The position numbers were made by a program, and so were the translations under genes. From Methylibium rhizosphaerae (lineage in GTDB: Bacteria > Pseudomonadota > Gammaproteobacteria > Burkholderiales > Burkholderiaceae_C), in assembly GCF_006386545.1 (NCBI RefSeq), contig NZ_SWAR01000019.1, forward strand, positions 35,732-99,731: DNA of 64,000 bases. The letters run 5' to 3'. The notes below the pieces were generated by a model. The model was not told the DNA's origin. It did no database searches and saw only the letters and a list, made by a program, of their open reading frames with translations. How positions within the stretch are numbered: the first letter of the stretch is position 1; each line of letters begins with the position of its first letter. Below are positions 58,557-64,000 of the stretch, in pieces.

Positions 58557-58562
58557 TATAAT
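58557..58562 (+). promoter_or_regulatory. Possible -10 element of the cytochrome c5 gene
   Basis: TATAAT at 58557-58562 is a consensus -10 hexamer in an otherwise GC-rich gap, 80 bases before the cytochrome start. No clear -35 at 16-18 bases upstream is seen, so support is limited. Confidence 0.35.
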
Positions 58563-58641
58563 CCCGAAGTTTTGCGCGCGTGGCCTCGCCGGGCTGCAAG
58601 CGCGGCAGCTAGTCCCAGAACACGCTCCCTTCGAGGATTTC

Positions 58642-59199
58642 ATGAGCGACCAACACACCCACGCAGAGCACCATAGCGCCCACGAAGGTCCGATCAAGAC
58701 CCCCAAGCAACTCATCGTGGCCGTGGTGGCCGCCTTCATCGTGCCGATCTTCGCGATCGTGCTGCTGGTGAGCTATGTGTCGTCCGACACCAAGTCCGGC
58801 GCCGGCAGCGAACTGCTCAACGAGCAGGCCGTGGCGGCACGCATCAAGCCGGTGGGCATGGTCGAGGTGAAAGACGCCTCCGACGCCTCGGCGCTCAAGA
58901 CCGGCCAGGAAGTGTTCAACCAGCAGTGCGGCGCCTGCCACACGGCTGGCGTGGCCGGCGCGCCCAAGTTCGGCGACGCGGGCGCCTGGGCGCCGCGCCT
59001 GGGCCAGGGCTTCCCGGCCCTGCTGAACTCGGCCCTGAAGGGCAAGGGCGCGATGGGCCCGCAAGGCGGCGGCGACTTCTCCGATGTGGAGATCGGCCGT
59101 GCGGTGGTCTACATGGCCAACGGCAGCGGCGGCAAGTTCGAAGAGCCCAAGGTGGCCGCTGGCGCCGCTTCGGCCCCCGAGGCCGCTGCCAGCAAGTAA
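58642..59199 (+). CDS. Membrane-anchored cytochrome c5-type protein
   Basis: A 185-residue cytochrome c with one N-terminal transmembrane helix (about 25-48) and a periplasmic haem domain: NQQCGACHTAGVAGAPKFGD with the CxxCH motif, and a Met ligand likely in GKGAMGPQGGGDFSDVEIGRAVVYMAN. This is the cytochrome c5/class I type that carries electrons to terminal oxidases in Burkholderiales. An Ala/Glu/Pro tail follows. It ends before an intrinsic terminator and is probably monocistronic. Confidence 0.92.
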   Translation: MSDQHTHAEHHSAHEGPIKTPKQLIVAVVAAFIVPIFAIVLLVSYVSSDTKSGAGSELLNEQAVAARIKPVGMVEVKDASDASALKTGQEVFNQQCGACHTAGVAGAPKFGDAGAWAPRLGQGFPALLNSALKGKGAMGPQGGGDFSDVEIGRAVVYMANGSGGKFEEPKVAAGAASAPEAAASK

Positions 59200-59222
59200 G
59201 CGGGTCGCCCCAGCAGAAAAGG

Positions 59223-59249
59223 AAAGCCGGTCCCAGTGACCGGCTTTTT
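59223..59249 (+). terminator. Intrinsic terminator of the cytochrome c5 gene
   Basis: AAAGCCGGTC (59223-59232) and GACCGGCTTT (59238-59247) form a 10-bp stem with a 5-base loop, followed by T to 59249. It lies 23 bases after the stop. The A-tract on the left arm may also serve the convergent gene. Confidence 0.92.
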
Positions 59250-59270
59250 GCTGCCCGCAGCAAGCACCCG

Positions 59271-59828
59271 TCAGGTGGTGCGTTCTGGCAGCGCGGCCTG
59301 CGCTTGCGGGCTGAGCCGGTAGCCGAATCGCGCCGGCAGTTCGGAAAAGCGGATGTTCTGCGGGGCCCAGGCGCCGCTGTTCACCGCGTCGGCGGCCGCA
59401 TCCATGTCGAGCGAACGCACGAGGCCGAAGCCGGCGTCGGTGTGCAGGAACAGGCGGCCGTGTTCGTCGAGCCAGGCACTGTGCACTCGCCCTGCGTCCT
59501 GCCCGGTGTGGGCCTGCACCGCCCACTCATGCTGCGTCGCGGCCGACACCCAGAGCACCAGCGGCGCCGCCTCGAGCTCGACGTACACCCGCTGCGGGCC
59601 GTTCTGGAAGAACCACGCGCCGTGCTCGTCGGCGTCGTAGTTGCGGTGGATGAATTCCTTCAGCTTGTCGTGCTGGATGCGGCTGCCCTTCACCTGGGGA
59701 AACGGGCCGGCCGCCTGCACCCGGTCGTCGCGCATGTACCAGTCGCCGCGCGCGTCGAGCGCGAGCCAGCCATAGCAGGCCGGCACATTGGGCCACTTCT
59801 TCAGCGCTGCCTTGACGATGTCGTCCAT
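59271..59828 (-). CDS. DUF-type conserved hypothetical protein
   Basis: A 185-residue soluble protein: MDDIVKAALKKWPNVPACYGWLALDARGDWYMRDDRVQ, then GSRIQHDKLKEFIHRNYDADEHGAWFFQNGPQRVYVELEAAPLVLWV, and a C-terminal part DEHGRLFLHTDAGFGLVRSLDM. The pattern is of a conserved betaproteobacterial DUF family whose number I do not recall with certainty. No motif of an enzyme is seen. It follows the alpha/beta hydrolase by 14 bases on the same strand, so probably in its operon. Confidence 0.75.
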   Translation of the reverse strand: MDDIVKAALKKWPNVPACYGWLALDARGDWYMRDDRVQAAGPFPQVKGSRIQHDKLKEFIHRNYDADEHGAWFFQNGPQRVYVELEAAPLVLWVSAATQHEWAVQAHTGQDAGRVHSAWLDEHGRLFLHTDAGFGLVRSLDMDAAADAVNSGAWAPQNIRFSELPARFGYRLSPQAQAALPERTT

Positions 59829-59842
59829 GGCGGCAGTGTCGG

Positions 59843-60850
59843 TCAGAGCTGGCGCGACATCCAGCCCATGACGGCGTCAGGGAGCTGCATCACATGCCCC
59901 GGGAAACGCCCCTCCGGGAACCCGACGTGCCCGCCATGCGGCGGCTGCCACAGCGTCACGAACGGGCCCACCTCATGGCGCTGCGGCAGGCTGGCGCCGG
60001 GCACGAAGGGATCGTTCAGCGCATTGAGCACCAGCGCCGGGAAGCGGATGCGCGCCAGGTGCGGCTTGGCCGACGCGCGGCTCCAGTAGTCGTCGGTGTC
60101 GCGAAAGCCGTGCAGCGGCGCGGTGAAGACGTTGTCGAACTCGTAGAGGTCGCGCGCGGCCAGCAGGCGCTGGCGATCGAACAGCCCGGGGAACTGCGCG
60201 AGCTTGGCCAGCGCCTTGGGTTTCATGGTGCGCAGGAACATGCGCGTGTAGATCTGGCGGTTGAAGCCCTGCGAGATGGCGCGGCCGCCGGCGGCGAGGT
60301 CGATCGGCGACGAGATCGCGCAGACGGCGCTGGCCGTGTGCGCCGCCGTGTCGCCGGCCTCCTCGGCCCAGCGCAGCAGCGCATTGCCGCCCAGCGACAC
60401 GCCCACGGCCAGCAAGGGCGCCGCCGGCTGCTGCTGCGCATCGAGCCGCTCGCGCAGGCGCTGCAGCACCCAGCCCACCTCCTCGAAGTCGCCCGAGTGA
60501 TAGGCCCGCGGTGCGAGGTTGATCTCGCCGGAGCAGCCGCGAAAGTGCGGCACCACGAAACGCCAGCCGTGCTGCCGGGCCCAGTGGGCAAAGGCCAGCG
60601 CATAGTGGCTGGCCGACGAGCCTTCGAGCCCGTGGAACAGCACCAGCTGCGGCGCCTCGGCGCGGGCTTCGGTGTCGGCGAGGAAGTCGACGTCGATGAA
60701 GTCGCCGTCGGGTGTGGTCCAGCGCTCGCGGCGGAACTGGGGCGCCAGGCCATGGAAGCGGCGCGAGAACAGCGCCGGCCAGATGGTCTGCACGTTGCCG
60801 CCGAGGGCGCCACCCCAGCCCAGCCAGCCGGGCGCGCGATAGCTTTGCAT
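59843..60850 (-). CDS. YheT-family alpha/beta hydrolase
   Basis: A 335-residue hydrolase of the YheT/ABHD1-3 group. LGGNVQTIWPALFSR at the N-terminus, oxyanion region LVLFHGLEGSSASHYALAFAHW, nucleophile in AVGVSLGGNALLRW, catalytic Asp in LNALNDPFVPG and His in PHGGHVGFPEG are all present. Family members are esterases or lipases of uncertain natural substrate. ATG 60850 is one base after the stop of the NTF2-like gene, so translation is coupled. Confidence 0.92.
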   Translation of the reverse strand: MQSYRAPGWLGWGGALGGNVQTIWPALFSRRFHGLAPQFRRERWTTPDGDFIDVDFLADTEARAEAPQLVLFHGLEGSSASHYALAFAHWARQHGWRFVVPHFRGCSGEINLAPRAYHSGDFEEVGWVLQRLRERLDAQQQPAAPLLAVGVSLGGNALLRWAEEAGDTAAHTASAVCAISSPIDLAAGGRAISQGFNRQIYTRMFLRTMKPKALAKLAQFPGLFDRQRLLAARDLYEFDNVFTAPLHGFRDTDDYWSRASAKPHLARIRFPALVLNALNDPFVPGASLPQRHEVGPFVTLWQPPHGGHVGFPEGRFPGHVMQLPDAVMGWMSRQL

Positions 60851-60851
60851 C

Positions 60852-61298
60852 CTAGTGAAGCAGCGACGAAGGCGCCTCGCTGATCTCCTGCAGCTCGCGC
60901 GGGCTGCCGGGGCTCGCATGGTGGGCCACCATGCGCCAGCCCTGCGGCGTTTCCATGTAGACGTTGGTGGCCAGCACATAGGCCGCCTGCGGCTGGCCGT
61001 CGTCACCCTGCACCTGCACGTGTTCGACCACGTGGTGCACCGCGCAGCCATGCGACTGCACGCTGCGCAGCTGGTGCACCCGCACGTCGACCGCACCGTT
61101 GGCGAAGATGGCCTCGAAGGTGGCGCGAATGGCGCCGGCGCCGATGACGCGCGGCCCGCCTGGGTGCACGCAGGCGATGTCGTCGTCGTCCGACCACACC
61201 GCCATCAGCCGTTCGATGTCGGCCTGCTGCAGCGCTTCGTAGAACTGCGCCTCGACGTCTTCGGCGGTGGTGGCGCCCGGCAACACCTTCGATCTCAT
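60852..61298 (-). CDS. NTF2-like (SnoaL/DUF4440-type) protein
   Basis: A 148-residue cone-fold protein: FYEALQQADIERLMAVWSDDDDIACVHPGGPRVIGAGAIRATFEAIF, then HHVVEHVQVQG and YVLATNVYMETPQGWRMVAHHASPG. This fits the nuclear-transport-factor-2-like superfamily, used as ketosteroid-isomerase-like enzymes or as ligand-binding domains. ATG 61298 follows immediately the 90-bp tandem repeat; an in-frame ATG inside the repeat at 61421 is possible but would translate repeat DNA. Operon with hydrolase and DUF gene. Confidence 0.82.
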   Translation of the reverse strand: MRSKVLPGATTAEDVEAQFYEALQQADIERLMAVWSDDDDIACVHPGGPRVIGAGAIRATFEAIFANGAVDVRVHQLRSVQSHGCAVHHVVEHVQVQGDDGQPQAAYVLATNVYMETPQGWRMVAHHASPGSPRELQEISEAPSSLLH

Positions 61299-61508
61299 GA
61301 CGACACCCCGCTCGTCGAGTACGCCGAGCACCCCTCCGGGAGGGGCCGGGCCTGGCTTGGGGGCGGCCCGGCGCGGCGGCCCGTGGCGGACGACACCCCG
61401 CTCGTCGAGTACGCCGAGCACCCCTCCGGGAGGGGCCGGGCCTGGCTTGGGGGCGGCCCGGCGCGGCGGCCCGTGGCGGACGACACCCCGCTGGTCGAGT
61501 ACGCCGAC
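61299..61508. repeat. 90-bp tandem repeat (2.3 copies) between purU and the NTF2-like gene
   Basis: A unit starting GACGACACCCCGCTCGTCGA lies at 61299-61388 and is repeated exactly at 61389-61478; a third partial copy at 61479-61508 has one change (CTC to CTG) and meets the purU stop. Each unit contains an inverted repeat (CCCCTCCGGGAGGGG). On the minus strand the array ends at the ATG of the NTF2-like gene. The unit shares blocks and its 90-base period with the repeat at 22574-22679. Confidence 0.95.
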
Positions 61509-61512
61509 GCCT

Positions 61513-62400
61513 TCATCTGAACACCACGGTCTTGCGACCGTTGAGCAGCACCCGGTGCTCCACGTGCCACTTCACGGCGCGCGCCAGCACCACGCATTCG
61601 ACGTCGCGCCCGACGGCGGTGAAGTCGTCCGGGTCGAGCGTGTGGTCCACCCGCTCGACGTCCTGCTCGATGATCGGGCCCTCGTCGAGATCGGCCGTCA
61701 CGTAATGGGCGGTGGCGCCGATCAGCTTCACGCCGCGCTCGTGCGCCTGGTAGTACGGCTTGGCGCCCTTGAAGCTGGGCAGGAAGCTGTGGTGGATGTT
61801 GATCGCCCGCCCCTTGAGGAATTCGCAGAACTCGGGGCTCAGGATCTGCATGTAGCGGGCCAGCACCACCAGGTCGACGTCGTGCTCGGCCACCAGCTTC
61901 TCGATCCGGGCCTCCTGCGCGCGCTTGGCCTCGTGCGCGGCGCCGGTGGCCAGCGGCAGGTGGTGGAAGTCGAGGCCGTAGCCCTTGACCAGTGCCGCGA
62001 AGTCCGGGTGGTTGGACACGACGGCCGGGATCTCGACGTCCAGCGTGCGGGTCTGCCAGCGGAACAGCAGGTCGTTCAGGCAGTGGCCGTGCTTGCTCAC
62101 CAGCACCAGCACCCGCGGCTTGCGGGCCAGGTCATGGAACTGGGCGGTCATGCCGAACTGCCCTTGCACGTTGGCGAACAGGCGGCTCAGCGTGGGCGCG
62201 TCAGCCAGGTGCGCCGGGGCCTCGAAATGCACCCGCATGAAGAACAGGCCGGTGCCGTCTTCGCTTTGCACGTCGCCGTACTGCTGCGAGTCGAGGATGT
62301 TGCAGCCGGCCTGGTAGAGCAGGCCGGACACGGCATAGACGATGCCCTTGGCATCGCGGCACGACAGGGTGAGGACGAATTCGCGGGCAGCGGTGTGCAT
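61513..62400 (-). CDS. purU: Formyltetrahydrofolate deformylase
   Basis: A 295-residue enzyme hydrolysing 10-formyl-THF to formate and THF, balancing one-carbon pools. N-terminal ACT domain (LTLSCRDAKGIVYAVSGLLYQAGCNILDSQQYGD), then the formyltransferase fold with VLVSKHGHCLNDLLFRW, and catalytic residues in INIHHSFLPSFKGAKPYYQAHERGVKLIGATAHYVTADLDEGPII (Asn, His, Asp set). Length is normal. It lies divergent from the ECF sigma gene and ends against the tandem repeat. Confidence 0.95.
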   Translation of the reverse strand: MHTAAREFVLTLSCRDAKGIVYAVSGLLYQAGCNILDSQQYGDVQSEDGTGLFFMRVHFEAPAHLADAPTLSRLFANVQGQFGMTAQFHDLARKPRVLVLVSKHGHCLNDLLFRWQTRTLDVEIPAVVSNHPDFAALVKGYGLDFHHLPLATGAAHEAKRAQEARIEKLVAEHDVDLVVLARYMQILSPEFCEFLKGRAINIHHSFLPSFKGAKPYYQAHERGVKLIGATAHYVTADLDEGPIIEQDVERVDHTLDPDDFTAVGRDVECVVLARAVKWHVEHRVLLNGRKTVVFR

Positions 62401-62542
62401 GGTGGGCGCGATTGTAGGAGCCGCACCGTGTCAGGCCCCTGCATCCGGTTCGGGGGTGGCTGCGTAGCAGAGCGGCTGCGCCATCGCCACCCGGGCCCGC
62501 CCTCCCTAGAATCCCGTGCACTTCGTCACGCTCCGCCGCCCC

Positions 62543-63175
62543 ATGACCACCCGATCGGACGACTGGACCGAACGCAGCCGCGAACTCGCGGCGCTGCTCT
62601 CGCGCGTGGCGCTGGGCGATCGTGCGGCATTCGGCACGCTCTACCAGCGCACCAGTGCGCATCTGTTGGGGGTGGTGCTACGTATCAATCGAGACCGGGC
62701 CCAGGCCGAGGACGTGCTCCAGGAGGTGTATGTCAACGTGTGGCGGGCCGCGCAGAGTTTCGACGCCGCCTTGAGCCAGCCGCTGACCTGGCTCACCAGC
62801 ATCGCCCGCAACCGGGCCATCGACAGCCTGCGCCGCCGCCAGACCGAACCGCACACCGTGAGCACGACCACGGCCGCCGGCCCCGACGATGACGACGAAC
62901 ACGACATGCTGCAGGACTTCGCCTCCGACGACGCCGGCCCGCTGGAACTGCTGGGCCGCGCCTCCTACGCCCGCGCCATCCAGAGCTGCATGGGCGGGCT
63001 GAGCGGCGAGCAGCAGCAGAGCCTGGCGCTGGCGTTCTACCAGGGCCTGTCGCATGCCGAGGTGGCCGAACACCTGAAGCAGCCGCTCGGCTCGGTGAAG
63101 AGCTGGGTGCGACGCGGCCTGCTGGCGCTGAAGGCCTGCCTCGAGCGCATGGGCGCCCGGCCGGAAGGAGCCTGA
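62543..63175 (+). CDS. ECF sigma factor (RpoE/SigK-like)
   Basis: A 210-residue ECF sigma factor. Region 2: RAAFGTLYQRTSAHLLGVVLRINRDRAQAEDVLQEVYVNVWRAAQSFD and WLTSIARNRAIDSLRRRQTE; region 4: SLALAFYQGLSHAEVAEHLKQPLGSVKSWVRRGLLALKACLERMG. The acidic linker DDDDEHDMLQDF is typical of this group. It is followed one base later by an RskA-like anti-sigma gene, the usual pair. ATG 62543 is chosen; ATG 62516 in frame is weaker. Confidence 0.92.
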   Translation: MTTRSDDWTERSRELAALLSRVALGDRAAFGTLYQRTSAHLLGVVLRINRDRAQAEDVLQEVYVNVWRAAQSFDAALSQPLTWLTSIARNRAIDSLRRRQTEPHTVSTTTAAGPDDDDEHDMLQDFASDDAGPLELLGRASYARAIQSCMGGLSGEQQQSLALAFYQGLSHAEVAEHLKQPLGSVKSWVRRGLLALKACLERMGARPEGA

Positions 63176-63176
63176 G

Positions 63177-63881
63177 GTGGACTACTCCCGCCCCGCGCTC
63201 GCCGACCGCCTCGCTGCCGAATACGCGCTCGGCACGCTGCGCGGCCCTGCGCGGCGCCGCTTCGAGACGCTGCTGCAGGCTCACCCGGCCCTGCGGGCGG
63301 CGGTGCGCGACTGGCACGACCGGCTGATGCCGCTGGCCGCTTCGGTGAAGCCGGTGCAGCCTTCGAAGGCGGTGTGGCAGGGCGTCGAGAAGACGCTGTT
63401 CGCCGCCCGCGCCACACCTTCCACGACCCTGCCGCCGACGGTGCTGCCGTGGTGGCAGCGCCTGGGCGTGTGGCAGGCCATGGCCAGTTTCGCCACCGTC
63501 GCCGCCATCGGCCTGGGCGTGCTGCTGTCGCAGCCGCAGCCGGCGCAGCCGCCGATCGTGATCGTGATGAACGCCAACCCCGAGGCCGCCGGCGTCGTGC
63601 GGGCCAGCTTCGTGGCCAGCGTCAGCGCCGACGGCAAGGCCCTGGTGCTGAAGCCGCTCGATGCGGTGGCGCTCGACGCGAGCCGGGCCCTGGAGCTGTG
63701 GGCGGTGCCCGGCCAGGGCGCGCCGCGTTCGCTGGGCCTGGTGTCGCCGCAGGCGGCCACCACGGTGCTGCGCACCCAGCTGCTGAAGGACACCGCCGCC
63801 TTCGCGGTCAGCCTGGAGCCGGCCGGCGGCTCGCCGACCGGCGCGCCGACCGGGCCGATCCTGTCCCTCGGCAAGATCTAG
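63177..63881 (+). CDS. RskA-like membrane anti-sigma factor
   Basis: A 234-residue anti-sigma factor: cytoplasmic zinc-less anti-sigma domain (ADRLAAEYALGTLRGPARRRFETLLQAHPALRAAVRDWHDRLMPLA), one transmembrane helix (about 100-120, ASFATVAAIGLGVLLSQ) and a periplasmic RskA-C domain (VLKPLDAVALDASRALELWAVPG). It should hold the adjacent sigma factor at the membrane until regulated cleavage. GTG 63177 is one base after the sigma stop. A possible mobile-element edge begins right after its own stop. Confidence 0.9.
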   Translation: MDYSRPALADRLAAEYALGTLRGPARRRFETLLQAHPALRAAVRDWHDRLMPLAASVKPVQPSKAVWQGVEKTLFAARATPSTTLPPTVLPWWQRLGVWQAMASFATVAAIGLGVLLSQPQPAQPPIVIVMNANPEAAGVVRASFVASVSADGKALVLKPLDAVALDASRALELWAVPGQGAPRSLGLVSPQAATTVLRTQLLKDTAAFAVSLEPAGGSPTGAPTGPILSLGKI

Positions 63882-63951
63882 TGTCCTGTCGCAGAAATAA
63901 CTTGCATTGATCTTGCATGTCCTCCGGTACATTGACGGCCGGAGAACGACG

Positions 63952-64000
63952 ATGCACCTGCGTGAAGACGCGACGATCGAGTTGAGCCAAGAGCAGCGCA
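63952..64000 (+). CDS. Start of an unidentified gene cut by the window edge
   Basis: An ATG at 63952 with a GGAGAACGAC ribosome site opens 16 codons (MHLREDATIELSQEQR) before the window ends. The 70 bases between the anti-sigma stop and this start carry the direct repeat CTTGCAT-TGAT-CTTGCAT. The segment begins TGTCCTGTCGCAGAAATAAC, which recalls insertion-sequence ends, so this may be a transposase start. Too short to assign. Confidence 0.4.
   Translation, partial: MHLREDATIELSQEQR

Overview
The window is one contiguous 64 kb stretch of a high-GC chromosome. Codon use is strongly GC3-biased, so long empty frames run antisense to most genes. The gene set fits a member of the Burkholderiales (Betaproteobacteria), probably near Comamonadaceae or Sphaerotilaceae. 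The pointers are a Bug/TctC solute-binding protein, two IclR-controlled protocatechuate clusters, a RegBA/RoxSR pair beside a cyo quinol oxidase, and an alcaligin-type siderophore locus. No prophage, CRISPR array or complete insertion sequence is visible. The only sign of mobile DNA is a possible element edge at the right end.

Layout. 0-5 kb: an IclR regulator (cut by the window edge) divergent from pcaH-pcaG-pcaB and a pcaC-pcaD fusion, the upper beta-ketoadipate branch. 5-12 kb: on the minus strand cyoABCD-surf1-regB-regA, a bo3-type quinol oxidase with its SURF1 assembly factor and a redox two-component system, headed by an FNR-like box. 12-18 kb: an MFS symporter, then a LysR regulator divergent from an HMG-CoA lyase, a class III CoA-transferase and a Bug binding protein, which looks like a cassette for a branched dicarboxylate. 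18-21 kb: small unknown genes and a DUF2189-like membrane protein behind a perfect FNR box. 21-31.5 kb: alcA-MFS exporter-alcB-alcC-alcD-alcE, convergent with a receptor-ECF sigma-mini-FecR operon (hydroxamate siderophore synthesis and uptake). 31.5-35 kb: a second IclR gene divergent from pcaIJF, completing protocatechuate conversion to succinyl-CoA and acetyl-CoA. 35-42 kb: a secreted subtilase, then two secreted nucleoside-phosphorylase-fold proteins and a TonB receptor (putative periplasmic nucleoside scavenging). 42-49 kb: a lone F0 subunit c gene, an acyltransferase, an iron-permease-family protein, a quinone-reductase-like dehydrogenase, a sulfite oxidase/cytochrome c pair, unknown genes and a cold-shock gene. 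49-64 kb: an HtrA protease, MFS and hydratase genes, a VOC protein behind a LexA-like box, a cytochrome P450, two Hsp20 genes, a MASE4 hybrid kinase, tRNA-Arg(CCG), cytochrome c5, an NTF2-like gene behind a 90-bp tandem repeat, purU, and an ECF sigma/anti-sigma pair.

The points most worth following are the secreted nucleosidase/NUP/TonB-receptor cassette with a Shine-Dalgarno-masking hairpin, the orphan ATP-synthase c subunit, the soluble FecR-domain-only regulator paired with a receptor lacking a signalling domain, the shared 15-bp operator family of the two pca clusters, and a dispersed 90-bp repeat placed directly before start codons.
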